Of a stretch of 64,000 bases of DNA, positions 28,777 to 38,066 are shown piece after piece; the first letter of the stretch is position 1, and every line of letters starts with the position of its first letter. The notes beneath the pieces are model-generated. The model did no database searches. It saw only the letters and a program-made list of their open reading frames with translations, and was not told where the DNA came from. Location of the stretch: the NCBI GenBank assembly GCA_027491315.1, contig JAIXWL010000004.1:345772-409771 (forward strand). The letters are read 5' to 3'. The translations under genes were made by a program, and so were the position numbers. Origin of the DNA: Cytophagaceae bacterium. GTDB lineage: Bacteria > Bacteroidota > Bacteroidia > Cytophagales > Spirosomataceae.

Positions 28777-29526
28777 ATGACCAAGAAACTGATTTTACAT
28801 GTTCCTCATTCTTCCACTAATATCCCCTGGATGGATGGCTATGTCATAGGAATGGAGGAGCTGGGACAAGAAGTCTTGAAATTAACCGACTGGTACACCG
28901 ATGATTTGTTTTATTCAGAGCAGGACGACATGGTGCGGGCGGATTTTTCTAGGATATTTTGTGACCCAGAGCGGTTTACAGATGATGCCGAAGAAATCAT
29001 GTCTCAAGTGGGCATGGGAGTTTTATATGAGAAAAGTGATGATGGGAAGACCATAAGACAAGTAAGTCAAGCATTTAAAGCTAAGGTTTTGGAGGCATTT
29101 TATAATCCTCATCATCAAAAACTTACCCAAGCAGTGGCAAGGCAATTGGCTGAATTTGGAAAAGCCCTGATTATTGATTGTCATTCTTATCCATCCAAGC
29201 CGCTTATGAGAGATTTAGATCAAAACTCCAATAGACCAGATTTTAATATCGGAACGGATGCATTCCATACTTCTCCGCATTTAATAGAGCTTTCAAAGGA
29301 TTACTTTAATTCTAAAGGATTTAGCCTAGGCGTAGATTGGCCATACCAAGGAGCCTTAGTACCTATGGATTATTATAAAAAAGACCCCAATGTACAATCT
29401 ATCATGTTAGAGATTAATCGAGCTCTTTATCTGAATGAACCTAGTAATGAGAAATCAGACCGATATGAAGAGATCAAGGAGGTGTTGAAGGGGTTTTTGG
29501 AGGTGATGAGGGGGAGTTTGGGGTAA
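28777..29526 (+). CDS. N-formylglutamate amidohydrolase family protein
   Basis: A 249-residue cytoplasmic protein. Family landmarks are LILHVPHSSTNIPW, DWYTDDLF, FSRIFCDPERF, LIIDCHSYPSKP, DWPYQGALVP and MLEINRALYL. The family hydrolyses N-formylglutamate in histidine breakdown; several members act on related amide substrates. No other histidine-use gene is nearby. It is the last chromosomal gene before the defence operon. Confidence 0.88.
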   Translation: MTKKLILHVPHSSTNIPWMDGYVIGMEELGQEVLKLTDWYTDDLFYSEQDDMVRADFSRIFCDPERFTDDAEEIMSQVGMGVLYEKSDDGKTIRQVSQAFKAKVLEAFYNPHHQKLTQAVARQLAEFGKALIIDCHSYPSKPLMRDLDQNSNRPDFNIGTDAFHTSPHLIELSKDYFNSKGFSLGVDWPYQGALVPMDYYKKDPNVQSIMLEINRALYLNEPSNEKSDRYEEIKEVLKGFLEVMRGSLG

Positions 29527-29755
29527 GTGATTTTTTTAAACCATAGGTTACTTAAATTTAATTATTTTAAAATAATACTTCGAATATAAGATATGTAAGA
29601 CTTATTGATTGTATCGTATTAAATATGGTTTTTTGAATAATTCTGTTATTTTTGATATTGTTGGAGCTAATGAGTCAATTCAAAATAATAGTTCAGACCC
29701 ACTCAAATAAAAGCTACTATACTAAATTAATTTCCTAAATTATTAATCAATAATA
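29527..29755 (+). promoter_or_regulatory. Leader region of the defence operon
   Basis: Strongly AT-rich. The octamer TATTTTTG at 29647-29654 fits the Bacteroidota -7 consensus TAnnTTTG, about 100 bases before the helicase start. No matching -33 element at the right distance is clear. No copy of the tRNA-Val repeat is found here. Confidence 0.3.
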
Positions 29756-32700
29756 ATGTCTACCAAGTTTTTTACAAACGATTTAGAAAATACCCTTTTA
29801 AATAAAATTGAAGGTATTTTTAAACATCGAAATATATATTTTTTAGATGCTTTGGTTGGGTATTTTCGTGCATCTGGATATTTTCAAATACGTGAGTTTG
29901 TTGAGAGTGCTCAAGTAATAAGAATTCTTGTAGGTATAAATATTGACTCTCTAGTATATCAAGCCAATAAGCAAGGTATTTTATTTGACGGTGATGCAGA
30001 AAAGGCACAAGAAGAATTTTTTCAGGAAGTAAAAAAGAATATTCAAGAGGCTGAATATGACAAAACTGTTGAAAGTGGAATGATTCAATTGATTAAAGAC
30101 ATTACTTCTGGAAAAGTAAAAATCAAGATTCACCCAAAACAAAATATTCACGCCAAAATTTATATTTTTAGAGAGCAAGAACAACACGACCACGGATATG
30201 GCTCAGTTATTACAGGTTCAAGTAATTTGACTGATGCAGGCCTCTCGAAAAATTTTGAATTCAATGTTGAGTTAAGAGATAATTCAGACATTGATTTTGC
30301 AACCAAAACTTTTGACAGACTTTGGGAAGAAGCAGTTCCTGTCGATATGGACAGTATAGAAAAGCTTCAAATAGAAACTTACTTAAATGACAATTACACA
30401 CCTTACGAAGTTTATCTGAAATTTCTGATTGAGTACTTTGGAAAAAGTATTGAGTTTGACCCAAACTCTATTTCTGATTTACCAAAAGGTTTCAAAAGAC
30501 TTTCGTATCAAGTGGATGCAGTGAATGATGGTTTTACAAAATTGATGAAACATAATGGTTTTTTCTTGGCTGATGTTGTTGGTCTTGGAAAGACAATTGT
30601 TTCAACCCTAATCGCTAAAAAGTATTTTTACACCAATGGCTTTCCTGAACACCGTTCAAGAACGCTAATTATTGTTCCTCCAGCATTAAAAGAAAACTGG
30701 GTTGAAACTATTGAAAAATTCAACTTAGACAATGTAAAAATCATTACAAACGGAAGTTTACATAAAATCAATGATGCAACGATTTACGATTTAATAATTG
30801 TGGACGAAGCACACAAATTCCGTTCGGATACAGCAGGAATGTATAATGAATTGCAAAAGATTTGCAAAACACCAACAAGAAGAGTTTTGCCTGACGGTAA
30901 AACCGTTCCTAAACGAGTTATTCTTGTTTCTGCTACGCCATTGAATAATAGACCCGAAGATATTGCTAACCAAGTTTATCTTTTTCAAGACAGCAAAGAA
31001 TCAACACTTGAAACAGGAAACTTGCAGCACTTTTTTAGAAAAGAAATCATTGACCCTTATAAGAAATTAAAGGACGAGCCAGATATTGCCAAAGTTCAGG
31101 CGGGTGTAAAAAAGATTTATGAAAAAGTTAGAACCAAAGTAATTGAACCACTTATTGTTCGCAGAACAAGAACGGATTTGATGGCTCATGAACTGTATTC
31201 AAATGACCTAGAAAAACAAGGCATCAAATTTCCAAAAGTAAAACAGCCAAAGAAAATTCTTTATGAGCTTGAACCACATTTGGAAGATTTATACGATAAA
31301 ACAATTTACGTTTTAAGCCACGAAACACAAGGTCTTAATTACAACCGTTATCGTGCAATTGGGTTTTTAAAGCCCCATAAAAAGAATAAATACAAGCAGG
31401 CAGATATGATTTCGGCTCAATTAGCCAAAATCATGAAGACGCTTTTGGTGAAAAGAATTGACAGTAGTTTTTATGCTTTCAAACAGTCCCTTTTCAGATT
31501 TACAAAAGCCACGGAAGCAATGGTAACAATGTTTGAAAATGGTCGAATTTTCATTGCGCCAAATTTACCTGTTTCAGATATGATTAATGAAGGGCGCGAA
31601 GAAGAATTAATGGACTTGGTTTTAGAAAAATCAATTGAAGATCCTACCATTGATATTTGCGAGCCAGATGATTTTGAATATGATTTCTTGCCGGGATTAC
31701 AAAACGATTTAATACTACTTAAAGAATTAACTGCTGAATGGGATAAAGTAAACCAAGATCCTAAACTGGAAGTCTTTGTTGAATATTTGAAAAATACACT
31801 TTTAAGTAAATCAATCAACCCACAATCCAAATTGGTGGTTTTTTCCGAAAGTAAAGAAACTACTGAATACTTAGAAAAGGAATTAAAGGAACACATCACA
31901 GCGAGTATACTTTCAGTGGACAGCAAATCACGTAAAGACAGAATGCCTACCGTTCGCAAAAACTTTGATGCCAATTTGCCAAAAGCAGAACAAGAAGATG
32001 ATTACAGCATAATTTTAACTACAGAGGTATTGGCAGAGGGAATTAATTTACACCGTTCTAATGTGATAGTTAATTATGACACACCTTGGAATTCAACTCG
32101 ATTAATGCAACGAATTGGACGTGTAAACAGAATTGGCTCAACTGCCGACGAAGTACATGTTTTCAACTTTTATCCTACGGCAAAAGTGAATAGTGATATT
32201 GAGTTGGAAAAAAAGGCAATTATGAAATTACAGTCTTTTCATGCTGCTCTAGGAGAAGACAGTCAGATTTATTCGCCTGATGAAGAAACCGAAACCTTCG
32301 GACTTTTCGATAAAGAAATGGAAGAAGAGAAAGATGAGAAATTGGCTTATTTAATGATGATTCGTGACATCAAAGAGAAATCACCTGGGCTTTTCAAGCA
32401 AATAAAAAATATGCCTTTTCGTGCTAGAGTTGGCAGAAAGAACATAAACTTCGATTTAAGTACGATTTGCTATATCAAAGACAGTAAGCGTGATGCTTTT
32501 ATTTTGGTAAATGGCAACAATGAAACGGAAGAATTGACCTTTTTGGAAACTGTAAAATTTTTTGAAGCAGAAATTATAGAAAATGCAATTTCTCTCCATC
32601 CCAAACACCACGAGCAAGTGCAATTGGGCATATTACATTTCTCCGATTTGCTTGAAAAAGAAAAAGCAAAGGATAAAAAAATTGATACCACGCAAGGTCC

Positions 32701-33022
32701 GAATGAGAAAAAAGCAAATGCTTATTTAGATGCTATGCTTAATTTGACTCTGATCAATGAAGAAGAAAGGGTATTAATTTTTAAAGCGAAAGAAGCCTTG
32801 AGACAAGGCCGTTTTCAAAATCTGCAACGAGACATCAACAAGTTTCAACGCACATTGAAAAAATCCCCTTTAAAACCTGCAATCATTTTAGAAAAAGTTA
32901 TTGAAATACTCAAAACATATCCTTTATTGAATGAAGAAGCCGAACAGGTATTCGAGAAGAAGATTGTAAGGGTTAAAACCTTGAATCCTGAAATTATTAT
33001 CTCTGAAAGTTTTAGCTCTTAA
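29756..33022 (+). CDS. PLD-nuclease/SNF2-type helicase fusion, restriction-like
   Basis: A 1088-residue protein. The N-terminal phospholipase D-like nuclease domain (about 1-210) shows an HKD-type pair: HAKIYIF near 130 and GSSNLTDAGL near 153. The helicase follows: motif I ADVVGLGKTI near 272-281, motif II DEAH near 348-352, motif III LVSATPLNNRPEDIANQVYLF (split as SATPLN), a helical insert, and motif VI QRIGRVNRIG near 783. The long tail is helical and charged. Such fusions accompany adenine methyltransferases in restriction-like systems: the helicase moves along DNA and the PLD domain cuts. First gene of a five-frame operon with a 3-base gap to the next gene. It resembles the DrmD helicase of DISARM in partner choice, but the other DISARM genes are absent. 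Confidence 0.88.
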   Translation: MSTKFFTNDLENTLLNKIEGIFKHRNIYFLDALVGYFRASGYFQIREFVESAQVIRILVGINIDSLVYQANKQGILFDGDAEKAQEEFFQEVKKNIQEAEYDKTVESGMIQLIKDITSGKVKIKIHPKQNIHAKIYIFREQEQHDHGYGSVITGSSNLTDAGLSKNFEFNVELRDNSDIDFATKTFDRLWEEAVPVDMDSIEKLQIETYLNDNYTPYEVYLKFLIEYFGKSIEFDPNSISDLPKGFKRLSYQVDAVNDGFTKLMKHNGFFLADVVGLGKTIVSTLIAKKYFYTNGFPEHRSRTLIIVPPALKENWVETIEKFNLDNVKIITNGSLHKINDATIYDLIIVDEAHKFRSDTAGMYNELQKICKTPTRRVLPDGKTVPKRVILVSATPLNNRPEDIANQVYLFQDSKESTLETGNLQHFFRKEIIDPYKKLKDEPDIAKVQAGVKKIYEKVRTKVIEPLIVRRTRTDLMAHELYSNDLEKQGIKFPKVKQPKKILYELEPHLEDLYDKTIYVLSHETQGLNYNRYRAIGFLKPHKKNKYKQADMISAQLAKIMKTLLVKRIDSSFYAFKQSLFRFTKATEAMVTMFENGRIFIAPNLPVSDMINEGREEELMDLVLEKSIEDPTIDICEPDDFEYDFLPGLQNDLILLKELTAEWDKVNQDPKLEVFVEYLKNTLLSKSINPQSKLVVFSESKETTEYLEKELKEHITASILSVDSKSRKDRMPTVRKNFDANLPKAEQEDDYSIILTTEVLAEGINLHRSNVIVNYDTPWNSTRLMQRIGRVNRIGSTADEVHVFNFYPTAKVNSDIELEKKAIMKLQSFHAALGEDSQIYSPDEETETFGLFDKEMEEEKDEKLAYLMMIRDIKEKSPGLFKQIKNMPFRARVGRKNINFDLSTICYIKDSKRDAFILVNGNNETEELTFLETVKFFEAEIIENAISLHPKHHEQVQLGILHFSDLLEKEKAKDKKIDTTQGPNEKKANAYLDAMLNLTLINEEERVLIFKAKEALRQGRFQNLQRDINKFQRTLKKSPLKPAIILEKVIEILKTYPLLNEEAEQVFEKKIVRVKTLNPEIIISESFSS

Positions 33023-33025
33023 GCA

Positions 33026-33871
33026 ATGAAAGAAAAAGACATTAAAGACATATTGAAAAGCAAATTCCAATTGGACGAGGATAAATATTTCCCTGTCCAA
33101 TGGAAAACTGTTTTGAATTTATTCTTCAAGAAGATTGACTATTTCAGTCATCCAGAAAACTTGTTCACTGAAAATGACAAAGTAATTGCTGGAAAACAAT
33201 TAGGAACTGTAAAACTCGATGACGGAAAACAATTAGCAATTTTCACTGTAGAAGTTGCCGATAGTATAAGCATTGTTCGCAATAGACAAGGTTTGCGAGA
33301 AATTGCAGCCAAACACATAGACCAAAACATCATTCACGGTGCGTTGGCATTTTTCTATAATAGAAAACAAGCCGATTACCGTTTTTCATTCATTGCCAAA
33401 GAAGCAAGTATTGATTTAGAAACTGGCGAACTCATAAAAGGAGAAACTAAGCCAAAACGCTATACGTATTTGCTAGGTTCAAATGAAGCCTGCACTACAC
33501 CTGCCAAGCGAATGTTGGTTTTGGCAGACAAAAAAGAAAAGGGCGAAGTAAACATTAACCAACTGAAAGAAGTGTTTTCGGTGGAAGCCTTGAACAAAGA
33601 CTTCTTTAAAACCTACAAAGCCCACTATGAAAAGTTTTGGAAGTATTTGGCTGATGAGGGAAATCCATACAGAGCAAAATTAATTGATACTGAAAAAGAA
33701 AAGCCAAATCAGGAAAAACCCATTCGTGATTTTGCAAAAAAACTCTTGGGAAGAATTGTGTTCCTGCATTTTTTACAGAAAAAAGGTTGGATGGGTTGTT
33801 CGCCCAAAACAAAAGACTGGATAGATGGCGAATCACGATTTATGCAACAATTGTTTGAAGATTTTTCTTAA
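33026..33871 (+). CDS. Eco57I-like DNA methyltransferase, N-terminal part cut by an in-frame stop
   Basis: A 281-residue frame beginning 3 bases after the helicase. It ends QLFEDFS at a TAA (33869-33871). The reading frame continues without shift after the stop as PEYFQSQCLTHLFFETLNTK into the methyltransferase at 33905, so both parts are one gene interrupted by a single nonsense codon. The N-terminal part (AIFTVEVADSISIVRNRQGL, HGALAFFYNRKQ) is the region preceding the catalytic domain in large Eco57I-type enzymes. It may help in DNA contact or cleavage; no clear PD-(D/E)xK site was identified. On its own it lacks SAM-binding motifs. Readthrough, a real mutation, or a sequence error remain open. 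Confidence 0.75.
   Translation: MKEKDIKDILKSKFQLDEDKYFPVQWKTVLNLFFKKIDYFSHPENLFTENDKVIAGKQLGTVKLDDGKQLAIFTVEVADSISIVRNRQGLREIAAKHIDQNIIHGALAFFYNRKQADYRFSFIAKEASIDLETGELIKGETKPKRYTYLLGSNEACTTPAKRMLVLADKKEKGEVNINQLKEVFSVEALNKDFFKTYKAHYEKFWKYLADEGNPYRAKLIDTEKEKPNQEKPIRDFAKKLLGRIVFLHFLQKKGWMGCSPKTKDWIDGESRFMQQLFEDFS
33869..33871 (+). other. In-frame TAA splitting the methyltransferase gene
   Basis: Codon 282 of a frame of 1212 positions running from 33026 to 36664. Flanking codons keep protein-like sequence on both sides without a frame change. One base change from AAA, GAA or CAA would create it. Confidence 0.85.
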
Positions 33872-33904
33872 CCAGAATATTTCCAAAGTCAGTGCCTTAC
33901 ACAT

Positions 33905-36664
33905 TTGTTTTTTGAAACACTCAACACCAAAAGACCTAATGATACTTTTGAAGTAAAAGGATTAAACGGCAAACTGAATGGTTCACGAGTGCCATACTTG
34001 AATGGCGGTTTATTTGAACCTGAAAAAAACAAAGCCACTTTAAAAATTGATTTTCCAGCTGACTATTTTAAAGAATTGTTGGAATTCTTTGAGCAATACA
34101 ATTTCACTATTGACGAAAACAGTCCAGACGACCACGAAGTAGGAATTGACCCAGAAATGTTGGGGCATATTTTTGAAAACTTACTAGAAGACAACCGAGA
34201 CAAGGGAGCATTTTATACGCCCAAAGAAATTGTGCAGTATATGTGCAAGGAAAGTTTGATTCAGTATTTGCACAACACATTTCAAGAGCAAAAAGACATT
34301 GAACACTTTATTCGCTTTCATACCGTTTCACCTTTATTGGCTGAAAAAGAAAATGCCGTTTTGCTCAATAAAAAACTGGACGATATTAAAGTTTGTGACC
34401 CTGCCATTGGTTCAGGTGCTTTCCCGATTGGAATGTTGCAAGAGATTTTTGAAGCCAAACGCTTTATATATCCATACCTGAAAACCAATAAAGACTTTAA
34501 GCCAGCCGAAGTAAAAAAGAACATCATACAAAATTCCATTTATGGCGTGGACTTAGAAAAAGGTGCTGTTGACATTGCCCAACTTCGTTTTTGGCTTTCG
34601 TTAGTAGTTGATGAATTGAACCCTCACCCATTGCCCAACTTGGATTATAAGATTATGCAAGGCAATAGTTTGTTGGAGCATTTTGAAGGCATTGAATTAG
34701 GCAAGGTTGCGTTGTTTGAAGAACCAAAGGTTCGGATAATTGAACCTACACTTTTTGAAGAACCCAAAGCAGATTATGGTTTTTCAAAAGAGAACAGAAC
34801 CAACATAAAAGAATTGATTGCTGACTATTTTAAAGTAGAAGAAAAAGGACAAAAAACTTCTATTCACAAGCAAATAGATTCAATAGTGATGGATCATATT
34901 GATAAGTCCTTAGAGTTTTTTGAGAATAAACTATTGATTGAAATTGCTACTTATGAAAAGCAATTAGAAAGTAAAACATCAAACTTAAGTCAAGCCCAAA
35001 AAGACCAGTACTTTCAGAAAAGCAAAGAAGTAAAAGAAATAGAAAAACGCCAAGCTCAACTACAAAGCAAAACAGCTGCACGCAAACGACTTTTAGAATT
35101 TGAAAACACAGACGAACGACCTTATTTCCTTTGGCATTTGTATTTTATGGATGTATTTGACAAAGGCGGTTTTGATGTAATGATTGGTAATCCACCTTAT
35201 ATACAATTGCAAAAAATGGGCAAAGAAACCGACATTTTACAAGATGAAGGTTTTGAAACCTTTGCACGAACAGGCGATATTTATTGTTTGTTTTATGAAA
35301 AGGGGATTGATTTGCTCAAAAAGAATGAAGGTGTTCTTTCTTATATTACTTCAAACACTTGGATGCGAACCAAATTTGGGGAAAGTCTAAGAGATTATTT
35401 TACAAGTAAATGCAACCCGGAAATTTTATTGAATTTTGAGGACACACAAATATTTCCTTCTGCAACTGTTGAAGTAAATATCTTGATTGCAAAGCGTGAA
35501 AGTTGGAACAAAAAACTTGTAGCCGTTGCAGTAAAAGGTGACTACAAGGTTGGTACTGCTATCAACGATTATCTAAATAAAAACGGCATTTTATTGAACG
35601 ATTTATCCAATGAAAGTTGGGTAATTCTTTCAAAATCGGACTATGAAATAAAAAACAAAATTGCTGAAACGGGCACTCAGTTAAAAGATTGGAAACTAGA
35701 ATTCTTTAGAGGATTCTTAACTGGTTTTAATGATGCTTTCTTTATTGACGAGGACAAAAAGAACGAATTAATTAAAAAAGAAAGCAAATCATCAGATTAC
35801 ATAAAACCATTACTGAGAGGTCGTGAAATAAAAAAGTACGGATATAATTTTAACGAGAAATATGTAATATTTACTCGCAGGGAATTTCCGATTGATGAAT
35901 ATAAAGCAATAAAAGAACACCTTTTTGAATACAAAGATAAACTTGAGCCAAAACCAAATGATTGGGATGAAAAAAAGAATGGTGAATGGCAAGGACGAAA
36001 ACCTGGTTCATACTTATGGTATGATTTTCAAGATAATATTGCCTATCACCCAATTTTTGAAAAAGAGAAATTAATATGGCTTGCTATTTCGGACAAACCT
36101 GCATTTGCATTGGACAGAAACAAAACTTATGTAACTGCACCTGCTTATATAATGACAAGTCATTGCAATAAATATTTGATGACAGTTTTAAATTCCAAAA
36201 CAATGGAATGGTACTTAGACAAGGTTTCATCTTCAACAGGAGTTGGAACAAACCAATGGTCTAAAATATTTGTAGAGCAATTGCCAATTCCTGAATTGGA
36301 AGAAACGGAAAGAAACCCTTACGAAAAAATTGCAGAATATCTCATATACCTAAACGACCCAAAGCAAGAACCTGTTTTAGAAAAAGTAAGCAATGAAGCA
36401 GTTAGCCAAGTTTTTGAAGACTTGGTAAATATGATGGTGTACGAACTCTATTTTGAGGAAGAAATGAAAACCAAAGAAATAGATGTATTGCAATTTGTAA
36501 CCGAAAAAGCATTTCCAGACATCAGCCAAGCAGAAGATAAAAAAGCCATCATCCAAAAAGTATATTACGAGTTGCAACAAAAAGACAATGCAATCCGCAA
36601 CCGTATTTTGGTAGCCAGTAGCAGAAGTGAAACCATTGCAAGAATTAACTCAGCAACAAGTTAA
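33905..36664 (+). CDS. Eco57I-like adenine-specific DNA methyltransferase, catalytic and specificity part
   Basis: Continuation of the frame at 33026 after an in-frame stop. The start given is a TTG at 33905; protein-like sequence already begins at 33872. It has SAM motif I DPAIGSGAFPIGML, catalytic motif IV NPPY in DVMIGNPPYIQLQKMG, and a coiled insert (about 350-400) with KEVKEIEKRQAQLQSK. A C-terminal TaqI-like specificity domain includes KPLLRGREIKKYG and SSTGVGTNQWSKIFVEQLPI. It methylates adenine to mark self DNA for the restriction-like helicase. The gene ends 10 bases before the dGTPase start. If the stop is real and not read through, the cell may lack full methylation while the nuclease-helicase is intact. 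Confidence 0.85.
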   Translation: MFFETLNTKRPNDTFEVKGLNGKLNGSRVPYLNGGLFEPEKNKATLKIDFPADYFKELLEFFEQYNFTIDENSPDDHEVGIDPEMLGHIFENLLEDNRDKGAFYTPKEIVQYMCKESLIQYLHNTFQEQKDIEHFIRFHTVSPLLAEKENAVLLNKKLDDIKVCDPAIGSGAFPIGMLQEIFEAKRFIYPYLKTNKDFKPAEVKKNIIQNSIYGVDLEKGAVDIAQLRFWLSLVVDELNPHPLPNLDYKIMQGNSLLEHFEGIELGKVALFEEPKVRIIEPTLFEEPKADYGFSKENRTNIKELIADYFKVEEKGQKTSIHKQIDSIVMDHIDKSLEFFENKLLIEIATYEKQLESKTSNLSQAQKDQYFQKSKEVKEIEKRQAQLQSKTAARKRLLEFENTDERPYFLWHLYFMDVFDKGGFDVMIGNPPYIQLQKMGKETDILQDEGFETFARTGDIYCLFYEKGIDLLKKNEGVLSYITSNTWMRTKFGESLRDYFTSKCNPEILLNFEDTQIFPSATVEVNILIAKRESWNKKLVAVAVKGDYKVGTAINDYLNKNGILLNDLSNESWVILSKSDYEIKNKIAETGTQLKDWKLEFFRGFLTGFNDAFFIDEDKKNELIKKESKSSDYIKPLLRGREIKKYGYNFNEKYVIFTRREFPIDEYKAIKEHLFEYKDKLEPKPNDWDEKKNGEWQGRKPGSYLWYDFQDNIAYHPIFEKEKLIWLAISDKPAFALDRNKTYVTAPAYIMTSHCNKYLMTVLNSKTMEWYLDKVSSSTGVGTNQWSKIFVEQLPIPELEETERNPYEKIAEYLIYLNDPKQEPVLEKVSNEAVSQVFEDLVNMMVYELYFEEEMKTKEIDVLQFVTEKAFPDISQAEDKKAIIQKVYYELQQKDNAIRNRILVASSRSETIARINSATS

Positions 36665-36674
36665 AGCAAAGATT

Positions 36675-38060
36675 ATGAATAATAAAATGACTTGGAATAA
36701 TTGCTTTTCACCAAAAAGATTTGGTATGGACAAGCCGCAAGGGGATATCAGAACGGAATATGAAAGAGATTGGGATAGAATTATTTTTTCGAGTGCTTTC
36801 AGAAGATTACAAAACAAAACGCAAGTTTTCCCTTTGCCAGAAGAAGTGTTTGTGCATAATCGACTGACTCATTCCTTGGAAGTGGCAAGCGTTGGTAGAT
36901 CATTAGGTAAAATAGTTGGAGAGGTTCTTCACAAACTTGACGAGGTAAATTCTGATGAAGCTGCTCGTAAGTTTTACAGAAACAGTTTAAAATCAGTGAT
37001 TGCGACCGCCTGTCTTGCACACGATTTGGGTAATCCTGCATTTGGCCACTCAGGTGAAGAAGCAATTTCAAAGTATTTCAGAAAAAGAGATACAGAAAAA
37101 GATAAGGATTTAAAATTCAAAAAACTTTTTACTGTTGCCGAATGGAAAGACTTAGTCACCTTTGAAGGAAATGCCAATGCATTGAGAATAATTACAATGC
37201 ATCAGAAAGGTAGATTAAAAGGAGGGTTTAGACTAACCTACAGTACCATTGGCTCTATTCTCAAATACCCTTGTGAATCTTTGGCATCAACAAAGGGAAT
37301 TTTACATAGAAAAAAGTATGGTTACTTTAAAATAGACGAAGCGGTATTTCTGGATATAGCCAAGGAATTGAATATGATAGAAGATACTGTTGAAGGAAAA
37401 ACAGTTTATAAAAGACATCCATTTGTTTATTTGGTAGAAGCTGCTGATGATATTTGTTATAATATTATTGATTTTGAAGATGCCCATAGACTTGGAATTC
37501 TTGGTTACAAAACTGTCCGAAATTATTTTGAAGAAATAATTAGCACCAATAAAAAGGATGATTTTGAATTGGTTCAGAAACAAGCAGATTCATTGGAGGA
37601 TGACCCAAATGAGTCATTAGCTTATTTGAGGGCAAAGGCTATAAACACATTAACCAACAGATGTGCAGACGTCTTTTTGAATAATAAAGAATCTATTTTA
37701 TCAGGCCTCTACAATAAAAGTTTAATAGAGGATATTCCAGAAGTGTCAGACACATTGAAAATCATAAAGGATATTTCAACGAAGCAAATTTACAATGCCA
37801 GAAAAGTAGTTGAACTTGAAATTGCAGGTTTCCGCATAATGTCTGCTCTCGTGAAAGACTTTGTAAATGCAGCATTAACACCAAAAGATGACAGAGAAAA
37901 AGAACATAAAAAAATTTTAGAATTACTTCCCAAACAGTTTGCTTTTGATGAAGCATCAACTCCATATATAAAAGTAATGCATATTCTTGATTTTGTCTCT
38001 GGTATGACTGATTTGTTTGCCTTGAAGCTATACAGAAAATTAAGAGGGATTGAATTATAG
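36675..38060 (+). CDS. dGTPase-type HD-domain deoxynucleoside triphosphohydrolase
   Basis: A protein of 461 residues from the ATG at 36675 (MNNKMTWNNCFSPKRFG). The upstream in-frame ATG at 36627 would overlap the methyltransferase and adds unlike sequence. HD metal site: FRRLQNKTQVFPLP, HNRLTHSLEVASVG, TACLAHDLGNPAFGHSGEEA and AADDICYNIIDFEDAHR. These enzymes split dGTP into deoxyguanosine and triphosphate. Relatives in defence islands deplete dNTPs to stop phage replication; others are housekeeping. Its place inside a restriction-like operon favours the defence role. Confidence 0.88.
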   Translation: MNNKMTWNNCFSPKRFGMDKPQGDIRTEYERDWDRIIFSSAFRRLQNKTQVFPLPEEVFVHNRLTHSLEVASVGRSLGKIVGEVLHKLDEVNSDEAARKFYRNSLKSVIATACLAHDLGNPAFGHSGEEAISKYFRKRDTEKDKDLKFKKLFTVAEWKDLVTFEGNANALRIITMHQKGRLKGGFRLTYSTIGSILKYPCESLASTKGILHRKKYGYFKIDEAVFLDIAKELNMIEDTVEGKTVYKRHPFVYLVEAADDICYNIIDFEDAHRLGILGYKTVRNYFEEIISTNKKDDFELVQKQADSLEDDPNESLAYLRAKAINTLTNRCADVFLNNKESILSGLYNKSLIEDIPEVSDTLKIIKDISTKQIYNARKVVELEIAGFRIMSALVKDFVNAALTPKDDREKEHKKILELLPKQFAFDEASTPYIKVMHILDFVSGMTDLFALKLYRKLRGIEL

Positions 38061-38066
38061 TTATTT

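Noticed and set aside
29527..29755. An att copy marking the left border of the defence operon
   Set aside because: No copy of the 19-bp tRNA-Val repeat or a partial tRNA is found before 29756, so the operon cannot be shown to be part of the same element.
31471..31974. 167-codon minus-strand frame inside the helicase
   Set aside because: It lies wholly antisense to a strongly supported gene, and its product is low-complexity Ser/Leu-rich sequence.
33860..33910. A frameshift between the two methyltransferase parts
   Set aside because: 33026 and 33905 are in the same frame and the codons between them are readable; only a stop codon separates them.
29756..36664. A complete DISARM system
   Set aside because: The helicase and methyltransferase resemble the DrmD/DrmMI pairing, but no drmA, DUF1998 drmB or separate drmC gene is present.
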